Origin: Streptomyces sp. DI166
GTDB taxonomy: Bacteria; Actinomycetota; Actinomycetes; Streptomycetales; Streptomycetaceae
Length of the DNA: 64,000 nt
Direction of reading: 5' to 3'
Assembly: GCF_900091315.1 (NCBI RefSeq)
Contig: NZ_FLSP01000007.1
Coordinates: forward strand, 62,001 to 126,000
Shown: one piece after another, positions 47,393 through 56,921 of the stretch
How positions within the stretch are numbered: the stretch's first letter is position 1
Layout: each line of letters opens with the position of its first letter
Made by a program: the position numbers and the translations under genes
Notes under the pieces: generated by a model
Told to the model about the DNA's origin: nothing
Database searches by the model: none
What the model saw: the letters and a program-made list of their open reading frames with translations, nothing else

Positions 47393-49168
47393 TCACGCCT
47401 CCTTCGTCTCGATGGGGGCGGAGGGACGGCGGGTGCGGCGCAGGGGCGGCTGGGCGCCGAGGCGCTTGGGGTCGAGGCCGGACCAGGGATGGCCGCTGGC
47501 GAAGAACTTCCGGCGTGCCAGGAGCGTCAGCAGCGGCTTGGTGAACAGGAACACGACGACCACGTCGAGCAGGGTGGTCAGACCGAGCGTGAACGCGAAG
47601 CCCTGGACCTTGCCGACGGTGACGACGAACAGCACCGCCGCGGCCAGGAACGACACGAAGTCGGAGACCAGGATGGTGCGCCGGGCGCGCGGCCAGGCCC
47701 GCTCGACGGAGGGGCGCAGGGTGCGGCCCTCGCGGATCTCGTCGCGGACGCGTTCGAAGTAGACGATGAACGAGTCGGCGGTGATACCGATGGCGACGAT
47801 GGCACCGCAGACGGCCGGCAGGTTCAGCGCGAAGCCGATGGCCGGGCCGAGCAGCGACATGATCACGTAGGTGAGGGCGGCGGAGACCAGCAGGGAGGCC
47901 ACCGCGATCAGCGACAGGCCGCGGTAGTAGACCACCAGGTAGATCACGACCAGGGCGAGGCCGATGGCGCCGGCGATCAGACCGGCCCGCAGCTGCTCGC
48001 CGCCGAGCGCGGCGGTGACGGTGGTGACGCTGTCCTCGCTGAAGGACAGCGGCAGGGCGCCGTACGACAGCATGTTGGCGAGGCTCTGCGCGGACTCCTG
48101 GTCGAAGTTGCCGGAGATCTCGGCGGTGCCGCCGGTGAGGGCCTCACGGACGAACGGGTCGGAGACGACCTCGTTGTCCAGGACGATCGCGAACTGGTTC
48201 TGCGGGGACTGCTTCTGGGCGAGCTCGCCGGTGATGTCGCCGAACTTCTTGCGGCCCTCGCCGGTGAACTTCATGGTGACGGTCCAGCCGGCGGCGGACT
48301 GGGTGTTGAAGACCGCGTCGGCCTCGTCCACGTCGGTGCCGTCGACGGCGGCCGGGCCGAGGATGTACTTCTGCCACTGGCCCTGCGCGTTCTGACCGCA
48401 GGCGACGGTGGAGTCCTCGGGCTTGGAGCCCTCGCCGGCCTTGGCGCGGGCCTTCTCGTCGGTGCAGTCGAGCTTGGCGTACTGCTCCTCGACCTTGCCG
48501 CTGTCGGCGGCGCCGGAGGGGCTGGCCGACGGGGAGGCGCTGGAGCTCGCGCTGTCCGACGGGGTGGGGTCGGCCTTCAGGGCGTCGGAGGCGGCCCGGC
48601 CCTGGGTCGTCGAGGTCGCCGACGGGGTGGCGGTCGCCGAGGGGGACGAGGAGGAAGTGGCCTCGTCCTCGTCGGCGTCCTTCTCCTTGTCCTTGTCGCC
48701 GGTCTTGTCCTTGGAGCTGCCGGAGGCGCTCGGGGACGGGCTGGCCGGCGGGGCGACGCCGGACACCTCGGTCGCGACGACCGGGCGGAAGTAGAGCTTG
48801 GCGGTGGTACCGACCTGTTCCCGGGCCTCCTTGGAGTTGGTGCCCTTGGGGATGTTGACGATGATGTTCCGGTCGCCCTGGGTCTGGACCTCGGCCTCCG
48901 AGACACCAAGACCGTTGACGCGCCGCTCCATGATGTCGACGGCGGTGTTCATGTTGGTCTTGTTGATCGCGGATTCCTGGCCCGGCTCCGCCTCCGCGCG
49001 CAGCGTGATGCTGGTACCGCCGGCCAGGTCGATACCGAGACGCGGGGTGGTGTGCCCGGAGAGGAACATCCCTCCGGTGAGCGCCACCATGGCGATCAGA
49101 ATGAGGACCAGCGAGCGCCCTGGCCTGCTCTGGGCGCCCGCGCTCCGGCCCTTCTTAGGTGCTGCCAC
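47393..49168 (-). CDS. secD: Protein translocase subunit SecD with long low-complexity insert
   Basis: Partner of SecF. 591 residues. Membrane helix one (about 19-36) precedes LGIDLAGGTSITL (44-56), the hallmark. Residues about 139-225 are a Ser/Ala/Pro/Lys/Asp-rich low-complexity insert within the extracytoplasmic domain, longer than in typical bacterial SecD. The C-terminal five-helix domain contains GGTAEISGNFDQESAQSLA, GLALVVIYLVVYYRGLSL and ITADSFIVYFERVRDEIREG. The ATG at 49168 follows the yajC gene by 132 bases, with a stem-loop between. Confidence 0.97.
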   Translation of the reverse strand: MAAPKKGRSAGAQSRPGRSLVLILIAMVALTGGMFLSGHTTPRLGIDLAGGTSITLRAEAEPGQESAINKTNMNTAVDIMERRVNGLGVSEAEVQTQGDRNIIVNIPKGTNSKEAREQVGTTAKLYFRPVVATEVSGVAPPASPSPSASGSSKDKTGDKDKEKDADEDEATSSSSPSATATPSATSTTQGRAASDALKADPTPSDSASSSASPSASPSGAADSGKVEEQYAKLDCTDEKARAKAGEGSKPEDSTVACGQNAQGQWQKYILGPAAVDGTDVDEADAVFNTQSAAGWTVTMKFTGEGRKKFGDITGELAQKQSPQNQFAIVLDNEVVSDPFVREALTGGTAEISGNFDQESAQSLANMLSYGALPLSFSEDSVTTVTAALGGEQLRAGLIAGAIGLALVVIYLVVYYRGLSLIAVASLLVSAALTYVIMSLLGPAIGFALNLPAVCGAIVAIGITADSFIVYFERVRDEIREGRTLRPSVERAWPRARRTILVSDFVSFLAAAVLFVVTVGKVQGFAFTLGLTTLLDVVVVFLFTKPLLTLLARRKFFASGHPWSGLDPKRLGAQPPLRRTRRPSAPIETKEA

Positions 49169-49258
49169 CTTCTCGTACTCCCTCTCGGGCCGCCGTGCGC
49201 CGGGTGGGCGGCGGCGGCCATGACAATGGTCGGGACCCCCTGCGAGAGCCGCGTGTGT

Positions 49259-49293
49259 CCCGGGGCGCGCGAACGGGGACGGCGCGCCCCGGG
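49259..49293 (-). terminator. Stem-loop between yajC and secD
   Basis: CCCGGGGCGCGC (49259-49270) pairs with GCGCGCCCCGGG (49282-49293), 12 base pairs with an 11-base loop. It lies 7 bases after the yajC stop. It could attenuate read-through into secDF or stabilise the yajC mRNA. Confidence 0.6.
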
Positions 49294-49300
49294 TCAGCGG

Positions 49301-49798
49301 CTACTTCGCGTCGGTGTCGCCGTCGGACTTCTTCGGCTCGCTGTCGGCCTTCGTCTCGGCGGCCGCGACGTCGTCAGCGGGCTCCTCGTCGGTGTCCGCG
49401 TCCTTCTTACCGAGGTCGACGGACTTCTCGTCGGAGGCGGCGGCAGCGTCGTCGGTCTCGGTGAGGGAGGAGGCGTCGTCCGGGACGACGTCGGCGTCGG
49501 TCTTCAGGTCGTGCTCGATGCCGTGGACGATGCGGTTGTACTCGTCGTCGGACAGGACGGCACCGATGGCGTTCTTGGCGAAGAGCAGTTCCACGCCCGG
49601 GCCCGCGTCGAGGAGGACGGTGTCGTCGCTGACCTCCTTGACGGTGGCATACATGCCCCCGATGGTGCGGACGCCGGAACCGGGCTGCATCTGGTTCCGC
49701 ATGTCGGCGGCCTGCTGCTGCTTCTTCTTGGCCGACCGGGTCATCAGGAACATGGCCCCGATGAGCACGATGAACGGGAGGAGGGTCACGAGACTCAC
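49301..49798 (-). CDS. yajC: Preprotein translocase subunit YajC with acidic tail
   Basis: Small partner of SecDF. 165 residues, longer than the usual about 110 because of a C-terminal tail of Asp/Glu/Ser/Lys (about 105-165). The membrane helix is at the very start (SLVTLLPFIVLIGAMFLMT, about 2-20). The typical MQPGSGVRTIGGMYATVKEVSD follows (about 37-58), then VELLFAKNAIGAVL. It lies between ruvB and secD, as in mycobacteria. Confidence 0.95.
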   Translation of the reverse strand: MSLVTLLPFIVLIGAMFLMTRSAKKKQQQAADMRNQMQPGSGVRTIGGMYATVKEVSDDTVLLDAGPGVELLFAKNAIGAVLSDDEYNRIVHGIEHDLKTDADVVPDDASSLTETDDAAAASDEKSVDLGKKDADTDEEPADDVAAAETKADSEPKKSDGDTDAK

Positions 49799-49984
49799 GG
49801 GTGGGAACTTCCTTCACGCGACCGCGTTGGGGAGCGGCCTGATGGTTGGGGGTGTGGTGCGCCGTCGACAAGGGCGGCATCGGCGGAGTCTAAGCGAGTC
49901 CGCGCGCAAGGAACAACGCTCAGCATGGCACTCAGGTTCCTGACCCGGCCAATACCGCGCCCTCATGACGCGGTCACGGTGTCC

Positions 49985-51058
49985 TCACGCCCCGAACAGG
50001 TCCTGTTGTCCGGTTCCGGCCCCCTGGGAGCGTGGCGGGGTGAGGCCGAGATGCGCCCATGCGGCGGGCGTGGCCACCCGGCCGCGGGGGGTGCGGGCCA
50101 GCAGTCCCTCCCTGACCAGGAAGGGTTCGGCGACCTCCTCGACGGTCTCGCGCTCCTCCCCCACCGCCACGGCGAGCGTGGACAGGCCGACGGGGCCGCC
50201 GCCGAACAGCTTGAGCAGGGCCTCCAGCACGGCCCGGTCGAGGCGGTCCAGGCCGCGGGCGTCGACCTCGTAGACCGCGAGGGCGGCCGCCGCGATCTCC
50301 CGGGTGATCAGACCGTCCGCCTTGACCTGCGCGTAGTCGCGGACCCGGCGCAGCAGGCGGTTGGCGATGCGGGGCGTGCCGCGGGAGCGGCCGGCGATCT
50401 CGGCGGCTCCGGCGGGGTCGATCTCGACGTCCAGCAGGTTCGCGGAGCGGTGGACGACACGCTCCAGTTCGGCGGGCTCGTAGAACTCCATGTGCGCGGT
50501 GAAGCCGAAGCGGTCGCGCAGCGGGGGCGGCAGCAGGCCCGCGCGGGTGGTGGCGCCGACCAGGGTGAAGGGCGGCAGCTCCAGGGGGATGGCGGTGGCG
50601 CCGGGGCCCTTGCCGACGATGACGTCGACGCGGAAGTCCTCCATCGCCATGTACAGCATCTCCTCGGCGGGCCGGGACATGCGGTGGATCTCGTCGAGGA
50701 AGAGGACCTCGCCCTCCTGGAGGGAGGAGAGGATCGCCGCGAGGTCTCCGGCGTGCTGGATGGCGGGGCCGGAGGTGATGCGGATGGGGGCGCCCATCTC
50801 GGCCGCGATGATCATCGACAGGGTGGTCTTGCCGAGGCCGGGGGCGCCGGAGAGCAGGACGTGGTCGGCGGTGGCGCCGCGTGCGCGGGCGGCGCGGAGG
50901 ACCAGGTCGAGCTGTTCGCGGACCTTCTCCTGGCCGATGAACTCGCCCAGGTCCTTGGGGCGCAGCGCGGCCTCGACGGCCTGGTCCTCACGGTCGGCGA
51001 CGGAGCCCACCAGGCGCTCCTCTTCGGCGCCGGTGTCGGTGGTGTCGTCCCAGTTCAT
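49985..51058 (-). CDS. ruvB: Holliday junction branch migration helicase RuvB
   Basis: Hexameric AAA+ motor that moves Holliday junctions with RuvA. 357 residues. Walker A GAPGLGKT is at 71-78, Walker [14 protein letters not shown] follows, and the arginine-finger/sensor region [21 protein letters not shown] is intact. The C-terminal winged helix has [18 protein letters not shown]. The start at 51058 lies 29 bases after the ruvA stop, so ruvCAB is one unit. Confidence 0.98.
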   Translation of the reverse strand: MNWDDTTDTGAEEERLVGSVADREDQAVEAALRPKDLGEFIGQEKVREQLDLVLRAARARGATADHVLLSGAPGLGKTTLSMIIAAEMGAPIRITSGPAIQHAGDLAAILSSLQEGEVLFLDEIHRMSRPAEEMLYMAMEDFRVDVIVGKGPGATAIPLELPPFTLVGATTRAGLLPPPLRDRFGFTAHMEFYEPAELERVVHRSANLLDVEIDPAGAAEIAGRSRGTPRIANRLLRRVRDYAQVKADGLITREIAAAALAVYEVDARGLDRLDRAVLEALLKLFGGGPVGLSTLAVAVGEERETVEEVAEPFLVREGLLARTPRGRVATPAAWAHLGLTPPRSQGAGTGQQDLFGA

Positions 51059-51087
51059 AGGTGGTGTGCCTCAGCGGTGGTGGGCGG

Positions 51088-51693
51088 TCAGCGGGCGCGG
51101 TTGAGGGTCTGCAGGGCCGCCTTGAGCAGCTGGCCGACCTGGGGGGTGCCCCCGGCGGCCTCGGCCTGCGGGGCGACGGCGTTGACGGCCTCGTCGGCCT
51201 CGCGGGTGGCGTAGCCGAGGCCGATCAGGGCGGCGTGCAGCTGGTCACGCCAGCCGTGGGAGACGGGGGCGCCGACCGCGGGGGCGCCGACGGGCTCGCC
51301 GAGCCGGTCCTTCAGCTCCAGCAGCAGCTTCTGGGCGCCCTTCTTGCCGATGCCGGGGACGGCGGTGAGCGCCTTCTCGTCGCCGGTCGCCACGGCCCTG
51401 CGCAGGGCGTCCGGGCTGTGCACGGCGAGCATCGCCTGGGCGAGGCGCGGTCCGACGCCGCTGGCGGTCTGGAGCAGCTCGAACACCTGGCGCTCGTCGT
51501 CGTCGGCGAAGCCGTACAGGGTCAGCGAGTCCTCGCGGACCACGAGGGACGTGGCGAGCTTGGCCTGCTGGCCCATGCGCAGCCCGGAGAGCGTGTTCGG
51601 CGTGCACTGGACCGCGATGCCGATCCCGCCCACCTCGACCACGGCGGAGTCGGGGGCGAGGGCGGCGACCGGGCCGCTGACGAAGGCGATCAT
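51088..51693 (-). CDS. ruvA: Holliday junction DNA-binding protein RuvA
   Basis: Binds four-way junctions and recruits RuvB. 201 residues from the ATG at 51693. An OB-fold ([20 protein letters not shown]) is followed by two helix-hairpin-helix motifs ([18 protein letters not shown] and [19 protein letters not shown], about 72-130) and, after a flexible linker, a C-terminal three-helix domain ([20 protein letters not shown]) that contacts RuvB. The start overlaps the ruvC stop by four bases. Confidence 0.97.
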   Translation of the reverse strand: MIAFVSGPVAALAPDSAVVEVGGIGIAVQCTPNTLSGLRMGQQAKLATSLVVREDSLTLYGFADDDERQVFELLQTASGVGPRLAQAMLAVHSPDALRRAVATGDEKALTAVPGIGKKGAQKLLLELKDRLGEPVGAPAVGAPVSHGWRDQLHAALIGLGYATREADEAVNAVAPQAEAAGGTPQVGQLLKAALQTLNRAR

Positions 51694-52220
51694 GCCGTAC
51701 GGCCTTTCGATGCGTGCAGGGCCACGGCCTGCTGGAGTCGGTTCTGCGCGGGGGCGCGCCAGATGTGGCAGATGGCGAGCGCGAGGGCATCGGCGGCGTC
51801 GGCGGGCTTGGGCGGCGCGTCCAGCCGCAGCAGCCGGGTGACCATGGCGCCGACCTGCGCCTTGTCGGCGCGGCCGCTGCCGGTGACGGCGGCCTTGACC
51901 TCGCTGGGGGTGTGCAGAGCGACGGGGATGCCGCGGCGGGCGGCGCACAGCATGGCGACGGCGCTGGCCTGGGCGGTGCCCATGACGGTGCGGACGTTGT
52001 GCTGGCTGAAGACGCGCTCCACGGCGACGCACTCGGGCCGGTGCTCGTCCAGCCACTGCTCGATGCCCTGTTCGACGGCGACCAGGCGCCGGCCCAGTTC
52101 GGCGTCCGCGGGCGTACGGACGACACCGACGCCGAGCATCGTCAGCGGGCGTCCGGCGACGCCCTCGACGACACCGACACCGCACCGTGTCAGTCCGGGG
52201 TCCACCCCCAGTACGCGCAC
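51690..52220 (-). CDS. ruvC: Holliday junction resolvase RuvC
   Basis: Cuts Holliday junctions symmetrically. 176 residues. The first catalytic Asp is D7 in [18 protein letters not shown], the Glu lies in [13 protein letters not shown], and the last pair is in [17 protein letters not shown]. The GTG start at 52220 opens VRVLGVDPG. It leads the ruvC-ruvA-ruvB set and lies 135 bases downstream of the YebC gene, with the YebC terminator between. Confidence 0.97.
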   Translation of the reverse strand: MRVLGVDPGLTRCGVGVVEGVAGRPLTMLGVGVVRTPADAELGRRLVAVEQGIEQWLDEHRPECVAVERVFSQHNVRTVMGTAQASAVAMLCAARRGIPVALHTPSEVKAAVTGSGRADKAQVGAMVTRLLRLDAPPKPADAADALALAICHIWRAPAQNRLQQAVALHASKGRTA

Positions 52221-52291
52221 CGCGCCCCCCTTACGTCCCGGTCCCTGTCGATCGCCTGTTTGTGCAGGCTATCTGGTGCCACTGACAACGG

Positions 52292-52327
52292 CGGCGGGCC
52301 GGTGGGGTGTGTCCCACCGGCCCGCCG
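52292..52327 (-). terminator. Terminator after the YebC gene
   Basis: CGGCGGGCCGGTGGG (52292-52306) pairs with CCCACCGGCCCGCCG (52313-52327), 15 base pairs with a 6-base loop, 28 bases past the stop. Confidence 0.85.
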
Positions 52328-52355
52328 TCAACCGTTCGTCGCCCGCGCGAGCGCG

Positions 52356-53108
52356 TTACGCGTCGACCTTCTCCATGATCTCGTCGCTGACGTCGAAGTT
52401 GGCGAAGACGTTCTGCACGTCGTCGCTGTCCTCCAGCGCGTCGATCAGCTTGAAGATCTTGCGCGCGCCCTCCTCGTCCAGCTCGACCTGGACGGACGGC
52501 ACGAAGCTGGACTCGGCGGAGTCGTAGTCGATGCCGGCGTCCTGCAGGGCGGTGCGGACCGCGACCAGGTCGGTGGCCTCGCTGATGACCTCGAAGGACT
52601 CACCGAGGTCGTTGACCTCCTCGGCGCCGGCGTCCAGGACGGCACCGAGCACGTCGTCCTCGGTCAGCTCGCCCTTGGGGACGATGACGACGCCCTTGCG
52701 GCTGAACATGTACGCCACCGAGCCGGGGTCGGCCATGGAGCCGCCGTTGCGGGTCATGGCGACACGGACGTCGGAGGCGGCGCGGTTGCGGTTGTCGGTG
52801 AGGCACTCGATGAGCACCGCGACACCGTTGGGGCCGTAGCCCTCGTACATGATCGTCTCGTAGTCGGCGCCGCCGGCCTCAAGGCCCGCGCCGCGCTTGA
52901 CCGCGGAGTCGATGTTCTTGTTCGGGACCGACTGCTTCTTCGCCTTCTGGATGGCGTCGTACAGCGTCGGGTTGCCCTCCGGGTCGGCCCCGCCGAGACG
53001 GGCCGCGACCTCGATGTTCTTGATGAGCTTCGCGAAGAGCTTGCCGCGCTTGGCGTCGATCACGGCCTTCTTGTGCTTCGTCGTGGCCCATTTAGAGTGG
53101 CCGGACAT
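52356..53108 (-). CDS. yebC: YebC/TACO1 family translation or transcription regulator
   Basis: YebC proteins were first called DNA-binding regulators and were recently tied to helping ribosomes over proline stretches (family knowledge). 250 residues. It starts [25 protein letters not shown], the diagnostic N-terminus, with [45 protein letters not shown] and [10 protein letters not shown] later. It lies between pdxT (48 bases upstream) and ruvC. If the translational role holds, it stands in the same window as EF-P, which does a related job. Confidence 0.96.
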   Translation of the reverse strand: MSGHSKWATTKHKKAVIDAKRGKLFAKLIKNIEVAARLGGADPEGNPTLYDAIQKAKKQSVPNKNIDSAVKRGAGLEAGGADYETIMYEGYGPNGVAVLIECLTDNRNRAASDVRVAMTRNGGSMADPGSVAYMFSRKGVVIVPKGELTEDDVLGAVLDAGAEEVNDLGESFEVISEATDLVAVRTALQDAGIDYDSAESSFVPSVQVELDEEGARKIFKLIDALEDSDDVQNVFANFDVSDEIMEKVDA

Positions 53109-53156
53109 CTGCGTGTCTCCTTCGCGTTACCCATCCATGTACGAACGCCAGAGATC

Positions 53157-53762
53157 CTACAAGGACTCGGCCGCCCGGTTGGCGCGCACCATGTCGACGA
53201 ACAGCCCGTGCACGCGGTGGTCGCCGGTCAGTTCCGGGTGGAACGAGGTGGCGAGCGCGTTGCCCTGGCGGACGGCGACGATGTGGCCGTCGTGCTCGGC
53301 GAGCACCTCTGCCTGGGCGCCGACGGACTCCACCCACGGGGCGCGGATGAAGACGCCCTCCACGGGCTCGCCCTCGATGCCGCGCACGTCGAGCGCCGCC
53401 TCGAAGGACTCGTTCTGGCGTCCGAAGGCGTTGCGGCGCACGATCATGTCGATGCCGCCGATGGTCTCCTGCCCGGAGCGCGGGTCGAGGATCTTGTCGG
53501 CGAGCATGATCATGCCGGCGCAGGTGCCGTAGACGGGCATTCCGGCCCGCACGCGCGTGCGCAGCGGTTCCATCAGGCCGAACAGGTGGGCGAGCTTGGA
53601 GATGGTGGTGGACTCCCCGCCGGGGACGACCAGCCCGTCCACCTCGGCGAGCTCCTCGGGGCGGCGCACCGGCCTGGCCACGGCGTCGGCCGCGGCCAGG
53701 GCGATGAGGTGCTCCCGTACGTCACCCTGGAGTGCGAGCACTCCGATCACGGGAGCGGTCAT
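53157..53762 (-). CDS. pdxT: Pyridoxal 5'-phosphate synthase glutaminase subunit
   Basis: Frees ammonia from glutamine for PdxS. 201 residues. The amidotransferase parts are intact: PGGEST (47-52), C81 in [11 protein letters not shown], and the His-Glu pair in [13 protein letters not shown]. The ATG at 53762 shares one base with the pdxS stop (TAATG), so both subunits are made together. Confidence 0.96.
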   Translation of the reverse strand: MTAPVIGVLALQGDVREHLIALAAADAVARPVRRPEELAEVDGLVVPGGESTTISKLAHLFGLMEPLRTRVRAGMPVYGTCAGMIMLADKILDPRSGQETIGGIDMIVRRNAFGRQNESFEAALDVRGIEGEPVEGVFIRAPWVESVGAQAEVLAEHDGHIVAVRQGNALATSFHPELTGDHRVHGLFVDMVRANRAAESL

Positions 53763-54667
53763 TACCAGCCCCGGTTCGCGTAACGCTCGGTCTCGGGGAG
53801 CGTGTCGCAGTTGATGCCGACCATGGCCTCGCCGAGGTTGCGGGAGGCGTCCGCGATGATCTTGGGGTCGTCGTAGAAGGTGGTGGCCTTCACGATGGCG
53901 GCGGCGCGCTTGGCCGGGTCGCCGGACTTGAAGATGCCGGAGCCGACGAAGACGCCCTCGGCGCCGAGCTGGCGCATCAGCGCGGCGTCGGCGGGGGTGG
54001 CCACACCACCGGCGGAGAACAGCACGACGGGCAGCTTGCCCAGCTCGGCGACCTCCTTGACCAGCTCGTACGGGGCGCGCAGCTCCTTGGCGGCGGCGTA
54101 CAGCTCGTTGTTGTCGAAGCCGCGCAGCTTGGCGATCTCGTTCTTGATCTGGCGCAGGTGGCGGACGGCCTCGACGACGTTGCCGGTGCCGGCCTCGCCC
54201 TTGGAGCGGATCATGGCCGCGCCCTCGGCGATCCGGCGCAGGGCCTCACCGAGGTTGGTGGCGCCGCAGACGAAGGGGGTGGTGAAGGCCCACTTGTCGG
54301 AGTGGTTGACCTCGTCGGCCGGGGTGAGGACCTCGGACTCGTCGATGTAGTCCACGCCGAGGGACTGCAGGACCTGGGCCTCGACGAAGTGGCCGATGCG
54401 GGACTTGGCCATCACCGGGATGGAGACGGCGTTGATGATGCCCTCGATCATGTCCGGGTCGGACATCCGGGCCACGCCGCCGTCCTTGCGGATGTCGGCC
54501 GGGACCCGCTCCAGGGCCATGACGGCGACGGCGCCCGCGTCCTCGGCGATCTTCGCCTGCTCGGGCGTGACGACGTCCATGATGACGCCACCCTTGAGCT
54601 GCTCGGCCATACCGCGCTTGACGCGGGCGGTGCCGGTGGCGGGAGCCTGGTTCTCGGTGATGGACAC
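53762..54667 (-). CDS. pdxS: Pyridoxal 5'-phosphate synthase subunit PdxS
   Basis: Builds vitamin B6 (PLP) from ribose 5-phosphate, glyceraldehyde 3-phosphate and ammonia. 301 residues from the GTG at 54667, preceded by GAGGTCAAACCC. Sugar-binding [20 protein letters not shown] (25-44) and the lysine K88 in [17 protein letters not shown] are present. [16 protein letters not shown] and [13 protein letters not shown] are the phosphate-binding parts. A longer reading upstream to 55045 was rejected because it has no family similarity. It heads the pdxS-pdxT-yebC run. Confidence 0.97.
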   Translation of the reverse strand: MSITENQAPATGTARVKRGMAEQLKGGVIMDVVTPEQAKIAEDAGAVAVMALERVPADIRKDGGVARMSDPDMIEGIINAVSIPVMAKSRIGHFVEAQVLQSLGVDYIDESEVLTPADEVNHSDKWAFTTPFVCGATNLGEALRRIAEGAAMIRSKGEAGTGNVVEAVRHLRQIKNEIAKLRGFDNNELYAAAKELRAPYELVKEVAELGKLPVVLFSAGGVATPADAALMRQLGAEGVFVGSGIFKSGDPAKRAAAIVKATTFYDDPKIIADASRNLGEAMVGINCDTLPETERYANRGW

Positions 54668-55171
54668 GGGTTTGACCTCACAACGTGAAAAGAGGGTTGC
54701 TGCAGCACTGAGGAAACGTGAAGCAACCAGTCCACAGCAAGGGCCAATAGTGAGCCGGTGGATCGTTTTCCCGGCTGGGGCGGTGTCGCGTCGTCCTGCA
54801 GGAACGTACCGGGCGGCGTCCCGTACGGGCTCGCGCGGCGCGCGGATGGACGTCCACGGCGCCGGGAAGGCGGACGGCGCACACGGCTCGGTACGGAGAC
54901 GGCCGGCGCGTGTCCGCGAAGTCGTGTCGGCCGCCCGGACGGCGGGCCGAGCGGCGGCATGGGGGTGCCCCGCACGAGCTGCGCAAAGCCGGGTTCGAGC
55001 GTGGGAAGCGTGTTCCCGGCGTGCCGGCCGGCCGCCCGCGTACAACCATTAGGCGGCCGACCTGTGCGGCGAGCGGGCCCCGGCGCGAAGCGCCGGAGGA
55101 GCGTGCCAGACGTCGGGCGTCAGGCGGAACTCGCGGGACGTCGCGGACACGCGCGAGGGCTCCGGCCCCGT
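54668..55171. other. 504-base region between pdxS and the LemA-like gene
   Basis: I see no credible gene here: the open frames are GC-biased and resemble nothing. It holds the promoter side of pdxS, including an AT-richer stretch near 54668-54770 and an inverted TTGCT/AGCAA pair (about 54694-54725), plus a small hairpin at 55080-55096. No operator or riboswitch is assigned. Confidence 0.5.
55080..55096 (-). terminator. Short hairpin after the LemA-like gene
   Basis: CCGGCGC (55080-55086) pairs with GCGCCGG (55090-55096) with a GAA loop, 75 bases beyond the stop. Small and without a T-run. Confidence 0.35.
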
Positions 55172-55714
55172 TCAGGCCCCCCGGTCCGTGAGCGCCGCCG
55201 GGGGCTCGTCGTCCATTTCGAAGGCCATCGGGAAGGGAGCGTGGCCGGCCAGGCGGAACCAGCGGACCTTGCGGTGTTCGCGGAGGCGGCGGGCGGCGCC
55301 CACGGCGTCGTTGTGGAAGCGGCGGGCCATCGGCACGCGGCGCACCGCCTCGGTCAGTTCCCGGGCGGCCTCCTCTCCCCCGGGCGCCTCCCGGACCACC
55401 TCGACCTGGGCCTGCTCGGCGAAGACCGCGCGCAGGGCCTGGCTCAGCTCGCTCTCGGCGACCTCCCGCTGTTCCTCCTCGGCCTGCCGGGCGGCGTGCG
55501 CGGCCTCGTACAGGACGATCGAGGCGGCCGGGTCCAGCACACCGGAGGTGGCCAGTTCCTGGGTCACGGAGGCCCTGCGGAGCAACTGCGCGTCGAGGGC
55601 GGCGCGGGTGGCGTCGATGCGGGCGTGCAGGCGGTCCAGCCGCCCGGCCGTCCAGCTCAGGTAGACACCGATCGCGACGAGCGCGACGAGGATCCAGATC
55701 AGGGTTGCGGTCAC
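55172..55714 (-). CDS. LemA-like membrane-anchored helical protein
   Basis: 180 residues from the GTG at 55714 (VTATLIWILVALVAIGVYLSW). One membrane helix (about 3-21) is followed by a long helix (AGRLDRLHARIDATRAALDAQLLRRASV) like the first part of LemA proteins, and the C-terminal region has RRFHNDAVGAARRLREHRKV, again LemA-like. The middle is Glu/Gln/Ala-rich and helical. The TTG three codons earlier is also possible. It is followed by a 500-base gap and lies 40 bases downstream of pimA on the opposite side of its operon order. Function unknown. Confidence 0.75.
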   Translation of the reverse strand: MTATLIWILVALVAIGVYLSWTAGRLDRLHARIDATRAALDAQLLRRASVTQELATSGVLDPAASIVLYEAAHAARQAEEEQREVAESELSQALRAVFAEQAQVEVVREAPGGEEAARELTEAVRRVPMARRFHNDAVGAARRLREHRKVRWFRLAGHAPFPMAFEMDDEPPAALTDRGA

Positions 55715-55754
55715 GGGCGGCAAGGTTACCGACCCGTGGACCGCTCAGAACCGC

Positions 55755-56921
55755 TCAGTCCCTGGCCAGCCCCAGCCGTGCCCGCAGCCCCGGCCGCTCG
55801 TCGTCGGCCGCCGCCACCGCCGCGGCTCCCGCCGTGACCGTCTCGTACACCGACAGGATGTCCGCGCCGACCGTCGACCAGTCGAAGCGGCGGACGTGGA
55901 CGCTGCCCCGCTCGCGCAGTTCCGCGCGCCGCCGGGGGTCCTCCAGGAGCCGTACGGCCGCCTCGGCGAGGGCGTCGGCGTCCTCGTTGGCGAAGAGTTC
56001 ACCGGCCGCGCCCTGGTCGAGGACCTGGGCGAAGGCGTCGAGGTCGGCGGCGAGCACCGGCGCCCCGGCGGACATCGCCTCGACCAGGATGATCCCGAAG
56101 CTCTCCCCGCCGGTGTTGGGGGCGACGTACAGGTCGACGCTGCGCAGCAGGCGGGCCTTGTCCTCGTCGCTGACCATGCCGAGGAACTCCACCCGCGAGC
56201 GCAGCTCCTCGGGCAGGCCCTCCACGGCCTCCTCCGCGTCGCCGCGCCCGGCGACCAGCAGCCGGGTCTGCGGCCGGGCCGCGAGGATCCTCGGCAGCGC
56301 CTTCATCAGCACCGGCAGGCCCTTGCGGGGCTCGTCGATCCGGCCGATGAAGCCGATGGTGTCGCCCTGCCACTCCGCCTTGGGCTCGGCCTTGGCGAAG
56401 AAGTCGACGTCGACCCCGTTGGGGATCACCACCGCGTCCCCGCCCAGGTGCTCCACCAGCGTGCGCCGGGCGTACTCGCTCACCGCGATCCGCGCGCTGA
56501 TCTTCTCCAGCGCCGCCTGGAGGATCGAGTAGGCGGCGATCATCGCCTTGGAGCGCGGGTTGGAGGTGTGGAAGGTCGCCACAAGCGGCCCCTGCGCCGC
56601 CCAGCAGGTCAGCAGGCCCAGCGACGGCGAGGACGGCTCGTGGATGTGCACCACGTCGAACTTGCCGTCGTGCAGCCAGCGCCGTACCCGCGCGGCCGAC
56701 AGGAACCCGAAGTTCAGCCGGGCCACCGAGCCGTTGTACGGCACCGGCACCGCGCGCCCGGCCGAGACGACGTACGGCGGCAGCGGGGTGTCGTCGTCGG
56801 CCGGTGCCAGCACGGACACCTCGTGGCCCAGGCGGATGAAGTACTCGGCCAGGTCGCGGATGTGGAACTGGACGCCGCCCGGCACGTCCCAGGAGTACGG
56901 GCAGACGATGCCGATCCTCAC
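55755..56921 (-). CDS. pimA: Phosphatidylinositol alpha-mannosyltransferase PimA-like
   Basis: Adds the first mannose to phosphatidylinositol in phosphatidylinositol mannoside synthesis, at the inner membrane. 388 residues, GT-B fold (GT4). It starts VRIGIVCPYSWDVPGGVQFH (GTG at 56921). DVVHIHEPSSPS, NGVDVDFF, VGFIGRIDEPRKG-like GFIGRIDEPRKGLPVLM and the nucleotide-site motif GGESFGIILVEAMSAGAPVL are visible. Its start overlaps the acyltransferase stop by four bases. The cluster pgsA-acyltransferase-pimA is the same as in mycobacteria. Confidence 0.93.
   Translation of the reverse strand: MRIGIVCPYSWDVPGGVQFHIRDLAEYFIRLGHEVSVLAPADDDTPLPPYVVSAGRAVPVPYNGSVARLNFGFLSAARVRRWLHDGKFDVVHIHEPSSPSLGLLTCWAAQGPLVATFHTSNPRSKAMIAAYSILQAALEKISARIAVSEYARRTLVEHLGGDAVVIPNGVDVDFFAKAEPKAEWQGDTIGFIGRIDEPRKGLPVLMKALPRILAARPQTRLLVAGRGDAEEAVEGLPEELRSRVEFLGMVSDEDKARLLRSVDLYVAPNTGGESFGIILVEAMSAGAPVLAADLDAFAQVLDQGAAGELFANEDADALAEAAVRLLEDPRRRAELRERGSVHVRRFDWSTVGADILSVYETVTAGAAAVAAADDERPGLRARLGLARD

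Noticed and set aside
47375..51214. 1279-residue plus-strand open frame
   Set aside because: Antisense to secD, yajC and ruvB; low-complexity Gly/Val/Leu/Arg pattern only.
54678..55049. 123-residue minus-strand open frame before pdxS
   Set aside because: Composition is Arg/Pro-rich, no ribosome binding site and no similarity; considered a chance frame.
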